A DNA stretch of 64,000 nucleotides from Oscarella lobularis (GCF_947507565.1 NC_089184.1:2294001-2358000), one strand, 5' to 3'. Positions 1 through 11,668 are shown, numbered from the stretch's first letter. Made by a program: numbers and translations. Notes: generated by a model from the letters alone, not told the origin.

Positions 1-962
1 CAGCAACACGTATGTCGTTGTAATTTACGTCTTTACTATATTGATTACCTATCTCTTTTCATATTATATTTCTACATTAGCTAGTTCGCATTTCTAATTT
101 TTTAAATTGTTTTAGATGATTATTAAAATTGTATTTGGCAGTGATATTATCAAAATTTTCAACATTGGAAGATACTTTCTCCAAGGAGTACACTGCGTTG
201 ACGAAATTAGTAGAGTATAGGTACGAGATTGATGCTCAATTGTGTACGCAATTTTTTTTACATTTAGACGCAACCATCTAGGTGCAAAACAAAGTCAGGA
301 GATGTATTTTTTGACTGTGACAATTTTCACAATCAAGCGATAAACACCAAAACTGCGTTTTATTCGAGGGCAGTCACAGGAAAGTTTTCCAAAGCTATTC
401 GACGTTTTTTTCGAAGTTTTTGCATGAATGTCGATTTGTCACGTGTCCCGGGAGTAGACCCCGGCGTGATTAAAGCAAATGTGGCAGAAGGTATTTAGGT
501 CAGAATTATGTACATTTATCGTTGGCAAATTTAGAAAAAAATTAAATTTTTTGTTCTTGGAGATTACGAGTTTCCTTCACGAATGTATGGAATTTCTGGT
601 GCTTTTCGTACTCCAATTGTTGTTACTAGATGTATCTTGTAATAGTCTAAACGTTATCAGAACGCCGTCCCTGTTTGTGGTGGCACATCACAAAGAAAGA
701 GGCACAAGTTTCACTAGAAAGAAGAGAGAAGTTTGCTACGCCTCCTTGCTACGTAAGAGCGTGACTACAATCAATTTGCAGCGGCTGGTTCAAACATCAA
801 AAAGGCGAAAGACTTAAAAACGTTATAACGCTGACTTTGCTAGACGTCGAAGTTGACCATGTAAAGCTTAACCCCGATATAAAGCTATAGTACTGATTTA
901 TTTATTTAGGCCACTGTACCCGCTCTTCACATAAGCTTAGGCATTTTCTTTCGCTTATTTAG
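1..962. other. Gene-poor AT-rich stretch
   Basis: I see no gene here. An open frame at 479-817 has no recognisable motif and no sign of selection, and I treat it as chance. The stretch ends in a plausible splice acceptor (TTATTTAG at 955-962) that opens the coiled-coil exon described next. Confidence 0.5.
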
Positions 963-1950
963 TTTGTTAGAGAGTGCCTGCCAGGAGCTGAATGGCGAAA
1001 TTTTAAAAATGCGGCAGGCTCACGCTGACGAGCAGAATGCCACTGTGGAGAAAACTCAGTATCTGGAAGAAAAAGCCTCTCGTTTCTTGGAGCTTCTCGC
1101 GTTGTTTTCCATCGCAGGCACAAAGAAGGAACAGATGCAAATCAATGAAATGAAGAAGGAAGTGATGTCTCTTCAGCGTTGGGCCAAGCAAATTGCGCCT
1201 AAGTTCAGTCTTGAATAAATGAATAACTATTTACATCTTTTAAAGAGAAACTTCTACATTGTCGGTTAATACGCACACGCTCTGCATAAAAGCACTCAAT
1301 AAAGCGCCTAAAAGCCAGGGGATTGAGCGGCAAAGATACTTTGGAGGAACATTTTTCGGTAACCACGTTCATAAAGCGCTTCAAGTAGTGAAATGGAGTT
1401 TGCAGTATTATGGAATTAAAACTTTCACGTACTTTAGGAGGAGACCATGAGCGTAATTTGCAACTCAATTCAGCAGGCTTGCAGAGAACAGCAAGAAGAA
1501 ATTAGATCCCAAGCAAGTGAAATTTCTAGAAAATGTAAGGAAATTTTCACACTATTCAGATAATGCCATAACACGTACAGCTTCTCGAGGAAACTTTCCA
1601 CTGAAGAAATCGACCATCTAGGTACGCAGATAACCTAATCAATAATTCCTATTTTGAGTTTCGAATGATTAATATCATCAATTAAGAATTTTTTGGCCAG
1701 CTACCGAGAAAACTTTCCGAGGTCATCTATATCGCCCAAAGTTCACTTTCTTGAAGGTCACGTTATTCTGTGGGTTTGGAAATGGAGAATTGGTTTAGCG
1801 TTCTACGGAGAGCAGGGAGCAGAGTCGTTGCACGCCGAGTTTAACAATCTCAACAGCGCAAATGCATCAATCAAAGATCCGCTAGAAAAACTAAAACTAG
1901 CTTTCAAGTACTGCAACGTTCACCACTCTCCTTTGCTGGAAAAGAACTAA
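963..1950 (+). pseudogene. Remnant of a transposon-associated coiled-coil / EQGAESxH-type protein
   Basis: Three coding-looking pieces lie in order. Positions 963-1218 encode a charged coiled coil following a splice acceptor. Positions 1447-1563 encode a short Gln/Glu-rich helix. Positions 1681-1950 encode a C-terminal block with the motifs SPKVHFLEGHV and GEQGAESLHAEFN. That last block resembles the C-terminus of uncharacterised repetitive proteins common in cnidarian and sponge genomes, usually written as PKLHxLExHV followed by EQGxESxHAxFN. Function is unknown; its abundance suggests a mobile-element gene. No single frame joins the pieces, so this is either a small multi-exon gene or a decayed copy. 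The family resemblance is from memory and has not been searched. Confidence 0.4.
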
Positions 1951-2159
1951 AATGGAGAATAATACGACGATGACGACTAGAAGGACAAACACAGGTGCAC
2001 GAGAAACACAGGCAGAAAATGTTAAAACACCGGCTTTTCTAAAAGCCCAAAACATTGTCGAAGATTTGGTCTCTCCCCAGTCGCTCATAAAAAAGTGGAA
2101 CGGGTTTGGATCTACTGCATCACGCAGTTTGGTTACTTACCTTACTAATTCAGTCTAGC

Positions 2160-3290
2160 TTTTAGGAGAAAAACTGCAGAAGCCGCTCAAGAATCCGAGA
2201 AAGGAACTGACAATAAACGACTCTAAATGCCTCCTACTGCCTCGAATTCATGAAGTAAGGTAGGTAAATGGAAAACTAGCAAGTTTTTGCAGCTTAGGCG
2301 AGATCACACCGTACAAGAGTAACGCGCATGCGCACAAAAAACTTTCCATTCAGTAAGCCAGCGAAACAGCCGTGAAAGATAGTCACCTCCAAACGTATGA
2401 CGTCATAATAAAGACAAACGCACCAAGGATTGTGTATCCCATAAGGGAGCGCCAGACGTCGTCCGAGAAAAAAGAGATGGCAAGTCGTCACAGCGTGAAT
2501 CGTTGGAGATGTTTGCACCGCAAGAGAGTTTGGTAGAAAGCATAGCGAATGAGTCTTTGCGATTACAATGAAAGGTTTTGACGTCATCCAAGATGGCCGC
2601 CGCTAGTAGGATTATAGATTTGAAATTTCCTCATTGTATCGGCAGTATAGACGAATAGCGCATAGTTATTCAGGCACTAAACAGAGATGGCTCTCTATAT
2701 AATAACTCTAAGCCTACTCACAGTATTGTTTTATATTGGCCGTCTGCGACGCCAAATATTGTTTTACACTACTCTCTGTCCACGCTCAGTTCATACCTGC
2801 GGGGGAGGAAGAATTGGGTGTTATGATCTAATTAGCACAGGCTCGGTGAGTTGTGCTAGACAAATCACTTTTGTACCACTTAATTTGGGAACTGTGTATA
2901 GCATAAAATATAGACATTCATTGGGCCTTTCGAAATCTTCTCTTGGCTAATCAGTTATGCTGCGTCGTTCGGCGGTCGGCTTGCTAGATCCCCTTCGCGC
3001 GCGCTGTTCTCGCCACCTCTAGACGTGAGCTGAGATTGATTTACCCACCGCTATTTGCGTCATGCCGCGTGGACAGAGTATAACGTCGAGGGAAAAGCAT
3101 ATTGTACATCGAAAATAGACGTTTTTCAAGGAGAAGAGCGAAGAGGACGCCAGGGACCGGATATGGGTGAAGCGAGTTTTTGATCGACTTCATGCCGCAA
3201 ATGGATTTTCGACGTAAGCTCTGTGTAGCATTAAGTGGTATCGCTTTTGATGGGCGATAAACAAATTCCGCTGCCGAGGCCCACACGCAC
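2160..3290. other. No gene recognised
   Basis: Short open frames on both strands (for example 2294-2587 minus and 2687-2950 plus) have no motif I recognise. The sequence from about 2960 becomes GC-rich as it enters the gag-like remnant. Confidence 0.4.
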
Positions 3291-3299
3291 TCCTCTGTT

Positions 3300-3763
3300 G
3301 AGTAATCGGCCTTAAGGCAATGGTCACACTCTACCGGAGTCTTTGCCTCGGCGTGCTTTGACGACCAGAAGGTTCCGCTTATGCATATTGCTGTCTGAAG
3401 TGACGTCCACGCGTTCGAAGGATTTTCCCGGGCTCCATGCGGAATTGCTGGTTCTACGCTCTCCAGCCCGTTTTGCCGCACCGCTGCGCCTCCCGCACCA
3501 GCACCCGCAGGTATGCCATCAGCTCTGTGGAGCGATCTGGCTGTTGCGAGAGCACGAATGCTGCGAAGGTGGCGTAGGTCTAAACCCAGGACAGTAGGGA
3601 CGTCAGACGCCGTAACGGCGAGTGCTCTGACTGTCACCCCGCCGCCATGTTCCCTGCGCATGAGATCAAAGTTGTCCAGAAGCAACTCCCAGAAATCCAT
3701 AATTACTCCGGTCAGAATTTTGTCAACAACCCTTCCCGGCACCAGTGGGAGAGCCTCTCCCAT
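3300..3763 (-). pseudogene. Gag-like protein with zinc knuckle, frameshifted
   Basis: The minus strand starts with ATG at 3763 and opens with LVPGRVVDKILTGVIMDFWE, like the opening of a repeated sponge and cnidarian protein of the form 'VPxKLVxKIxxGEFVDMxELL'. Near 3300-3340 it carries CDHCLKADYSTEEC, matching that family's C-x2-C-x4-H-x4-C-like knuckle. Between them the meaningful reading lies in another frame (a DRSTELMAYLRVLVREAQRC-like stretch), so at least two frameshifts are present. I recall such proteins accompanying tyrosine-recombinase or reverse-transcriptase retroelements, where they would bind nucleic acid. The open frame called across this region is therefore partly artefact. 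The partner may be the recombinase fragment near 10.9 kb or the RT on the other strand. Confidence 0.5.
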
Positions 3764-3786
3764 AAAAAAGACACCCCGGATAAAAT

Positions 3787-5720
3787 GGCAACACCACCTC
3801 TTCCTCCTTCTTGCCCCGTCGAAGATTGCAGTTATGTCAACGACAAAAAAAGCGTCTTGCGCGACTTATTCGATCAGCGCATTAGCCGTCGGAAGTTCTA
3901 GTTAGCTTTCGCAAGAAATACCGGTTTACTCCCTTCTTGAATTGCGGGCAATATTTCCAACGAATAAGTGTGCACTTCCGGAGTTTCAAATCCGTCCTGA
4001 AGAATTTGTCATTGTCAAGCTCGTCAGCGTGGTCGCTGCGGCGAGCGATCACGTTCCTCGAACGACAAAAGCGTCAAATTCTTCTTCGAAGATGTCGTTT
4101 TTGTCTTTTTCTTTTTCGTCGTCGACGACTAAATTGACGCCGTCTCCTGATGCTTTGCCGCCGTAAACGCTACGTCGTCACCGGTTTCGTTTGCTGATTG
4201 TCGAAACATGCCGGCGTCTGAAGTTTTTGGTCCACCACCGATGACGTCCCGTCACCCAATCAAGAGAGCACATTTCATCGCCTTTCTCAATTTCAAAAAA
4301 GTTTTTGCCTATTAACTCCATCAGTCAAACGCATTCCAGAGAATCTTCGCACTCTTTTTCTAGAATAATGTCAAATGACTGTCCGGTACATTCTCTCAAA
4401 TCCGGACAACGATAGTTTGTGGAAGCTGCTATTTCTTCATCCGCGACTGTTGTTACAACCTATCTCTCGTCCTTCGCTCCGGTCAATGACCGCCGGATCG
4501 TCGTTTTCACCTTCAATGGTTTCTCGGCCGTCGCCGGCAAGAGCTGTATCATCATTCCGCTTCTGTCGATATGTTCACCCATCGGTCGTGTCTGCCGCAA
4601 GATGAGGACGACTCTCGTGATGATATTTCTCTGTCGTCGCAAGTTTTGGCAGCGGTGGAGAAAAAGTTTGTAATGGAGAAATCTCTCGGACGCCAACCTC
4701 TTGACCAGCTCGGGTTTGGCTTCGCCGGCCGTCTGACAAAGCGTTTCGCAAATTACAAGCAAAACATCCGCCTGCGTCGTTTGCCGTTACTCGGGCGTCC
4801 GTCGATACTCCGGCAGTTTAATTAAGCCTCTGCCGTTGCCCTGCGTTGAGTTCTTCGTTGTTCTCCTTAAGGTTCTGGTCTAGGTTGCGATGGTTGGAAG
4901 TTTGAACATGTTTGTCTTTTCCTTGACGACGATGCTGTTCTGACGAACATCTTGCAAGTTGGCGATTTGTTCTCGGCTGGACGCATTCCAACCCCAGCAA
5001 GTACAGCGTTTGCCGGAGCCCGTTTAATCGCTTTGCGGAGAAATGCATCCGATGTTCGCCCAATCGCAATCGGGAGTGCCTTCCGGAGGTGTGTGGCGAA
5101 ATTGGCGCTTTTTCTTTGGAAGGAGCAGAATGCAGCCTTTTTCTCGCCATTTTAATTTGGCGTTGCCATTCCGGGAGGTGCAGAACATCTGATGCATCTA
5201 CCTCAGGTCTGTGCCAGCCATCATCCGAATTGGATCATCTTAAAAACGGAGGCAAAAATGCTTTCAACTCTGTCTTGCGTCCACAGTTCCTCCGTCAAGT
5301 AGCGCAGCACTTTCCTGCGTTATATGCCTTCGTCTCTGCGTGTTACATTGTCTCGCCAGCTCTCTCCTTCCTGCACTCCGATTGAGTTCGCTGTATTCAG
5401 TCTGCGGAGGAAGTGCACCGGGGGGATCCCATGGGTCTTTTCCTGTTTGGGTTCGCTTTGAAGCCCTGTTTGCAGTCGGCTTTTCGGGGTGTCTCCGGGC
5501 ATTTTGATGAGCTATCTTGCCGGCGTCTGTCATCGCGGGGCCAAGACTCTGCATTTTTAACTTTGCATAATTCAATAAACGAAATTGGCTTAATTATTTG
5601 TTCTGATAAATGTGAAGCAATCAGCTTTGTCAACGACTCTGATTGGTTTCTTGCGGACATCTCTGTCACCAACTTGGGCCTGTCCATCTTGGGCTGCCCC
5701 GTGGCTGCCCCGTGGGGTTA
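3787..5720 (+). pseudogene. Decayed reverse transcriptase with N-terminal zinc finger
   Basis: Pieces of one protein appear in order in shifting frames. A C-P-V-x2-C finger (PPSCPVEDCSYVNDKKSVLR) lies at about 3800-3870. DQLGFGFAGR lies near 4700, GARLIALRRNASDVRPIAIG near 5020, KNAFNSV near 5260, and GDPMGLFLFG at about 5425. GLIICSDKCEAISF is near 5600 and LGLSILGCPV near 5690. This order (fingers, GARLIAL..RPIAVG, palm A KNAFNS, QQGDPxGPLLF, then GLxLNxxKCE..LG.P) matches reverse transcriptases seen in repeats of sponges, cnidarians and oomycetes. The YLDDG catalytic motif expected near 5530 cannot be read, so the copy is dead. The assignment to a clade is not possible by eye. Confidence 0.55.
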
Positions 5721-6507
5721 AAGACCTTTGCCGGCGAGTTGTGTTCGCGGTGTGTCAAGAAGCAGGATCGTTTCCTCACACAACTTTGCCTCTGACCAGC
5801 ATTAAACTATGATGCTTTTCCTTCGTTATTGCGGAGACTTCACAAGCGCTTATTAACCATCTTTTGTGAGCTACGCCGCCATTTCTTATTTACCTCGCCG
5901 CATCGCAGTTTGACTACAACATTCAAGCAACTTTTCCATCAATCATCGGCTGTCAGATGCAAGTTTCCCAAATCACGCAGATCCCACTGCGCCTTTCTCA
6001 GGGCGGGTTGGATTGTGTTAACGTCGCCTTGCGCCTTCTTAGGCTCCTTTGCAACGTCCCTCGCGGCATTTCCGGCCAGCTTAGGGGAGTTGCGGTCGGA
6101 AATGCCTGATGTCGCCGTCGACGGCTTAAGTATACATGGTATGGTTATCTACGTGCAAATGTATTTATCCAAAAATGTCATATATTGCCAAAAGTAATTA
6201 TTTGCAGAATGCTCCAGACAAACTCTTTTCCGGTTAGTCTTTTTAATTAAGACAAAGCAAGGAAGAGTTTGCTGAGGCTAATAATAATCTGCAATTCTGG
6301 TATTTTTCAAATTTAGAATTACAGAACGCTTGGGGAGAGAAACGTCGAGCTACAGAAGTCAAAATGGAGGTTGAAAAAAGGAGCAAAGGCCACTCCGAGT
6401 AGCATGGCTTCTGACAAAGAGGAGAAGGTGGACTTGTGCCGCAAAATTTCACCGTGTTTGCTTGAGCCTCTAAGCCAGTATATATACTTTTCCTTTTACC
6501 TGTACTA
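5721..6507. other. No gene recognised
   Basis: The open frame at 5829-6197 has no recognisable motif. I see nothing else until the mitochondrial insert begins. Confidence 0.4.
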
Positions 6508-6753
6508 CATAAAAGTCTTCTTAGAGGATTAACTTTTAGACCACTTGGAAAATTATTCTTTTGAATATTTGTGGCTAACTTTTTAGTACTAACTTGAATA
6601 GGTGGTGAACCTGTTGAAGACCCGTATGTTTTAATAGGACAAATATCTTCAATAATATATTTTGCCTACTTTTTAATAATTACTCCACTAGTGGGATACC
6701 TGGAAAATAAGCTGTTATTCCAGCGAACTACTGGTGGGGTCGTTGCACATTAG
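6508..6753 (+). pseudogene. cob: Nuclear insertion of mitochondrial cytochrome b 3' end (NUMT)
   Basis: With TGA read as Trp, positions 6508-6753 form one uninterrupted frame of 81 codons plus TAG. It contains the conserved cytochrome b C-terminal blocks [34 protein letters not shown] and YLENKLL. Two in-frame TGA codons (6562-6564 and 6595-6597) fall exactly on conserved tryptophans. An AGA codon encodes the conserved Arg of FRPL, which fits mitochondrial code 4 (sponges and cnidarians) rather than the bilaterian invertebrate code. Under the nuclear code the frame is broken, so it is not expressed as protein. No frameshift or extra stop is visible, suggesting a recent transfer. AT-rich sequence to about 6890 may also be mitochondrial. 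Its surroundings are nuclear transposon remnants, so this is not a mitochondrial contig. Confidence 0.85.
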
Positions 6754-8550
6754 TATTTATATTAGCACCAATATAGTATGGAAATTTTAAAAAAACTTTG
6801 GTAAATTTTTGTAGCTCTCACTTTAATTTATGTTCCTATAATTTTTCAACTAGGATCTGCCCGGTTTAGAGCTAGTCAAGTAAGAGTTAAATAAAGCGTG
6901 AATCTGCGCTAAAACGTTCAAAACCTCAATTTGTGGAAAGTTAGTCCACGACGCGAAAGTCTTGAGTCGACCTTGCCGCGAAATTGTTGCCTGGCTAGTA
7001 GGAGTTTGCAGTTTTGCTCTCATATATTTTTGTTACAAAATGTCACTTGGCATCGGGCGTCTATCTGTCTAACGCTAGCGCTTCATGTTGCTCTAGCGAA
7101 GTTCCGATCAATTGAACGAAAGATAACGTTTTTCTGGCACTTGAATCTTTAGTCTTTGCTGCAATTCAAGGCCTTGCTGTGGCGGATGCAATGACGTCGT
7201 AAATCCTTATGGTTTCGTCGCATTCCTAAAGATTAAAAATACGAGAAAAGCAAAGAGTATTCCTCTAAACGACTCACTAACGCAGGTACAGTTATTTATG
7301 ACGTATTATGCATACGATGTGCAAAATTTGTGAATTTGCTTTATTTTAGAGAATGGCTTCTCCTCCTGACGTGAAGAAGAAACCTAGCAAGCAAAGAAGG
7401 TTACGTTTTTTGGGGAGCCAAAGTTATGTTACTAACCGAACCGCCTCAAACACGCGCAATTGCTTGGAATGTACTCTTGCGCATGCGCGTTTTTTCGTTT
7501 GTTTGCGGACGAGTTCTGGAATTCGCTTCACGTCTCCAATAAGCACTGCCATTCTGCTCGAAATTTCCTCTAGATCAACGTTCTCATCGAACTTTCCTTT
7601 CGGGTCAGGGTTCTCATCGTCCCTTGCTCCGGTTTACTCCCTCCGAACGCTGTTGTAATTCTTTTTGTTTTTTGTGCTCCGCAGGATAATCGAAACTCTT
7701 TGCGAGGGGCTTTTCACTCGCTTTTAGACATGAATTCCTAATTCGACGCACCTATTCGCCTCTCAATCTCGCGCATTTTCGCCGAATACAATTCTCGAAT
7801 CTGGAAGCTTAGAACTTTCGAGGCTCCACAGTGAACCAGACACTGCTCTCGCCAAGGTATTTCAATAAGTTCCGTCGTTAAGTCTCTTTACATAATGTAG
7901 TTAAACCTTATTTTGTTTTTAAGGACAAAATTCTTAGTGTTATCGCGTTTCCTCGCATCACATGTCGTGCCCAGTCGAAAAACATTTCAACGCATTGCTG
8001 ACATACATGACAGCCCTTCAGGTAGAAAAATCATTTTTATCCCCATTTCCTGACTTCTATTTGCTGGTGAAGACCTGCTTTTGGTGCACATGTCTGTATT
8101 GTTTTTGAGAATGCTCTATTTTCGTAAAATAAAGGCCCGCGAACTCACTCTAAACGCCCGTCTTGTTACTACTTCAAATGCATGCATGTGACGTTTAAAT
8201 GACAGCGTTTCTAGCGTTTCTAAAATACAAAAACAAAAACACATTTTTATTTGAAAAAAATTTCTGCCATTCTCCCAAATTTTATGAGTGTTGTATCAGC
8301 ATCGTAATTGGAGAAAACAGCGTCACCACAGCGATATGTTGTACTGTAAATAGTTTCATTAGAGACGCTACAGTGTGGACATGTAAACATTTTAATTTTG
8401 ACTTCTTCTATTTATCGCGATATAAAATTATCTAACCTGTAAATCTCGTCGAAGTATTCAGGTAGCTGAAAGTCGTATTTTTCTGAAATTTCCTCTCTCG
8501 AAACCTCTTTTCTCCTTTAATAACACAACTTTGATTACTATTGCTTTTAG
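6754..8550. other. Possible mitochondrial tail, then no gene recognised
   Basis: The AT-rich stretch to about 6890 contains a hydrophobic stretch (IFVALTLIYVPIIFQLGS near 6820) that could continue the mitochondrial insert, but it is preceded by TAA and I cannot name it. A splice-acceptor-like TTATTTTAG at about 7341-7350 precedes an ATG at 7353 (MASPPDVKKKPSKQRR) and could begin a small exon, but no family is recognised. Nothing else stands out to 8550. Confidence 0.35.
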
Positions 8551-8754
8551 TTAGTGTAGCTCACCTTCTGGAATATTAAAAGTACTTTCCAGAAATATCT
8601 CATGGTCTAGCAAGTGGTATCCCATGTAATTCTGGTGACGCGACGCTAAAGACTTTGCTATATTGACAAAATTTTTCTGAGCTTGGGCCAATTGCTTGAA
8701 GCACTGATGCTTGGCTTCAAATCTCATGCACCACAAATTGATCAACGGACCCAT
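8551..8754 (-). pseudogene. Fragment of MRFEAKH-type repetitive protein
   Basis: The minus frame reads GPLINLWCMRFEAKHQCFKQ, then NFVNIAKSLASRHQNYMGYH. This is close to a block found in many uncharacterised cnidarian and sponge proteins (GPLVxLWTMRFExKHxxFKxxx...NxxxxLAxRHQ). The function of that family is unknown; its copy number suggests a mobile element. Only this one exon-sized piece is visible. The minus open frame at 9205-9426, which lies upstream in the same orientation, has no motif I can tie to it. Assignment rests on remembered sequence patterns. Confidence 0.45.
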
Positions 8755-9531
8755 CCTACGTGAATTAGAAGGTCATTGTAATTAATGATGCCATGAACGT
8801 TCATATATACTCAGCTTACCTGGTCGCCTATTGTCTGTCTACCATACTTAAATTCTTCCACATTCAGAGTTTAGTTGATGTGGCCGGCTTAGTGCCTCGA
8901 ACACCGTCTAGTGCTTTACAATGTAAAAATAATGTATGATGCTCTACTCATATAGATTTCGCAGAAAACCAGCTATTTCCAAGTTCGATTAGCATTTTAC
9001 TGCTAGTCACAGATCATCCGAGATTTTTGCCACAATCACCGGTTTGTTCCTTCACTAACTGCTAAATTAGCTTCAAACTGTCCATGACTAGATCACTTGG
9101 TTTCGGGTTAAATTTGACTGAAATGTTTCGCTCTATTAAAACTTGCTTTTGCTACACCTTCGTTTATCAACTTAAGTTTGCGAAATCTTATTCTCGCGAA
9201 CCCATTATACAAAAGGTACGTGTTTACACACTGCTTGTAAGTTAACGAATTTCAGGCTCTGTTTCACTTCATATCCAAATACCTCTAGGGCTTTAGGACA
9301 TTTACCCTCTTTCAACTTTCCTTCACAGTACTTGTTCACTATCGGATTGTTCCAATATTTAGTCGTATAGCTGGAGAGGATCACCTGATGCAACTTGAAG
9401 GTCATGTCAAGTGAAAGACGCTGCAATGTCTAGACGCTGATGTCGAAGGAGGAGCGAAGCGTCATGTCAGTGGGAATAGCGAAACTTTTGGAGATTATCA
9501 CAGTGGCTCCAAGTTTTGCTTACCTAGGCTC

Positions 9532-9568
9532 CATCCTTTAATACAAGAAAACTTAGTATTAAAGGATG
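9532..9568. repeat. Perfect 13-bp inverted repeat hairpin
   Basis: CATCCTTTAATAC is followed 11 bases later by its exact reverse complement, GTATTAAAGGATG. A third partial copy of the arm (ATTAAAGGATG) occurs at about 9630. It could be a terminator-like fold, a solo short transposon or the end of a foldback repeat. I cannot choose between these. Confidence 0.6.
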
Positions 9569-9830
9569 CTTACGCAAAAGCGGGAGCAACCGTGAAACTC
9601 TCCTATAAATCGGAGTTTTCTCCTATTAATTAAAGGATGTAAACCGTGGCAACCACCCCACGTGGAGCAAGCCGCCAAGTGGAACGGATGGACTTGAGAA
9701 GAACATCTGAAGCAATGCGAAGAGCATATCAAGTGAAAGGCGCTGCAAGAATATATGGACGAAGCCATGTTATCACGCCAAGTCTAACAATAAAAAATAA
9801 ATTATTTACAATTTCAATTAAATCGTGTAC

Positions 9831-10323
9831 CTGTTTGAGTTTTTTCCCGATTTGTTGCACGCCGTTTCAAAAATAAATTTCCTTGAAAAAATGTTGCACA
9901 GCTTCGCGCCGCATTGATCGCCCGTCACGTTTTCTCAATGTCATCACAATTCGACGTCCACACGCAAATCGTACTATTCTCCCTGAGAAAAAGTTTTCTA
10001 ATCAATTTTTTAATCATTGATTCTTACTGATCGATTTTGATTTTCGTTTCTTGCATGGACAAATTGTTATTAGCAACATTAACAATAACTTCGTCAAAAA
10101 TTTTATAGAGGCCCGGTACAAACGATATCGATTTTTAAGCGATCTTGCCGGCTCCGCCGCCCGACGAACGATGAACCCACATCTTCTGCGCAACTGGTGA
10201 AGAATCGCTCTAATAATAAATAAACGACGTTCTTCCTTTTTTTACCTTCTTTGATCGATCCGATGTACTGCTCGGGTCGCTGAAGGATGTGATCGACGGA
10301 GAGCCGCTTCGACTTTCCTCCGT
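9831..10323 (-). pseudogene. TOP2: DNA topoisomerase II N-terminal fragment, degenerate
   Basis: Two exons are visible on the minus strand. The first (10323-10246) reads SKRLSVDHILQRPEQYIGSI, the topoisomerase II N-terminal block usually seen as LEHILLRPDxYIGS, and ends at a clean donor (GAAG/GTAAAA). After a 60-bp intron ending GCGCAG, the second exon (10185-9831) begins KMWV and continues SFVPGLYKIFDEVIVNVANN. Near its end it reads TSNCDDIEK, then (after a one-base shift) NVTGDQCGAKLCNIFSRKF. These match the order in the GHKL ATPase domain. Two in-frame stops and a frameshift are present. The segment that should carry the conserved NGKGIP loop is missing. No later Top2 exons follow in the window, so this is a truncated pseudogene or captured fragment. 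Confidence 0.75.
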
Positions 10324-10879
10324 CTGCAGCAGGACAGTGAGACGGACAGTGTTGAGGCTGGAGACGGGCGAGAGGAAGCTTCGCGATGCCTTTGGCGAGC
10401 AATACGCCACTGTTCTCTGAGCTACAAGCGTCCATCGTTCGAAGGCCGCCTTTCCGAATCGACCAATGAACGGACCGATGTACACAAGCCCGGATTATAA
10501 CAAGCCGTCTGTTCAGCGAGTGCTGCTCACTGCAGAAAACATTCAAATCAGCGCAGCGGTACGACGACGACGACGACAGTTGGAAGGAGACGACAGCGGA
10601 AAAAGTCAAGCGTATTCGCCTTGGCCTATCGACGAAGAATTCCAGCTGAGGTACTCTATATACATGATGTAACCCTCACATACTAGATGTATGATGATGT
10701 CACGTCTAGTTGCTCGTTCGAGAACTCGTCACGCAATTAGCTATTATTGAGAGAAATTCACATTCCTACTCTATATAGACCCAATGCTTTTGTTGTACGT
10801 ATCCTCTCCTGTGGGTGGGCAGTGATTTAGGGGGTTACAAATGTTCTGTGTGTTGTAGACAAAGCACGCTTGTGACCAA

Positions 10880-11170
10880 TTGCAACAGTGGGGAAAACAC
10901 CCCCTTTTCGTCTTTGAGGATGACTCGGCGTTGTCGCGAAAGGCGCTCGTCGACCACGTTAAAGCAGCCTTACGCGCTCGTGGCATCCCCGCCGATCGCT
11001 ATTCGGGCCACAGCTTTCGTATCGGCCCAGCGACATCGGCGGCAGCAGCGGGGATTGAAGACTCGACGATTCGAACGCTCGGACGGTGGCGTAGCGACGC
11101 TTACGCGCACTATATCCGGATGGATCCGCGTGATCTGGCGAGTTTCTCGCGCCGATTGGCGGCAACGTAA
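10880..11170 (+). pseudogene. Tyrosine recombinase C-terminal catalytic fragment
   Basis: The frame reads HPLFVFEDDSALSRKALVDH, then GHSFRIGPATSAAAAGI, then TLGRWRSDAYAHYIR. This carries the second part of the tyrosine recombinase active site: the HxxR of HSFR, the W of GRW in the histidine/tryptophan position, and the tyrosine nucleophile of AYxxYIR. The frame is closest to DIRS/Ngaro- and Crypton-like recombinases of animals (HSFRIGAATTAA..LGRWxSDAYxxYIR). Only the last 90 or so residues are seen. The N-terminal core-binding domain and first catalytic Arg are not readable upstream, so the copy is truncated or split by an unrecognised intron. It lies just 5' of the direct repeat copy at 11.34 kb. 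Confidence 0.8.
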
Positions 11171-11340
11171 GCGGAGAGTGCTATTTATTAATAGCATGAG
11201 AAAACCTTTATCAATAGTCGAAGAGGTCCCGTATACGTTGTGCGAATACACTATGGTTTGGTGTAATTTGAGTCCACGGGGAGCTTCGTCCCGTCCTTTG
11301 GGGTCGCCAACGATCCTGTGCGTCTCGTTGGCGAGTGTAT

Positions 11341-11473
11341 GGGGGGTTTGGATTGGTATCCACACAAGCCGGGATGAGTGTCCCCGTAGAATGAATCGGT
11401 GCACACCACCCGCCCCGGATCCGTGCGCGCTACGCCAACAAACCAATTGCCTCCGCAGCTGTACCGTCGTCAA
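11341..11473 (+). repeat. Direct repeat A flanking the RecQ transposon
   Basis: Starts GGTTTGGATTGGTATCC and ends GTACCGTCGTCAA. A second copy lies in the same orientation at 16894-17021, on the far side of the 5.2-kb transposon. When the transposon is subtracted, the two copies would be only about 190 bp apart. They therefore predate that insertion, and they may be terminal or internal repeats of the recombinase element just upstream. Confidence 0.7.
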
Positions 11474-11668
11474 GTGGAGTTTAGCCAATGGTAAACGTAT
11501 TTGATGACGCACGAGGGGCGTGGCGCGGGTAGGCACTTCGGTAAACATAAGCACGCGACGGCTACGGAGGACCTCATTCGCGCCTTCACCGCACGAGCGT
11601 CGCCCCTCCCTCTCCCTCCCACAGGTACATGCTCTTTCTCGAGCAATGGCCGCCGGGCTGTCGGGGGT

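Noticed and set aside
3343-3905. Overlapping plus-strand open frames of up to 130 codons opposite the gag-like remnant
   Set aside because: They mirror GC-rich coding sequence on the other strand. No motif is seen and none matches the zinc-knuckle family.
10815-11554. Long overlapping frames of 229 and 194 codons on both strands
   Set aside because: They are shadows of the tyrosine recombinase frame at 10880-11170 and of the GC-rich direct repeat. The recombinase motifs are only in one frame.
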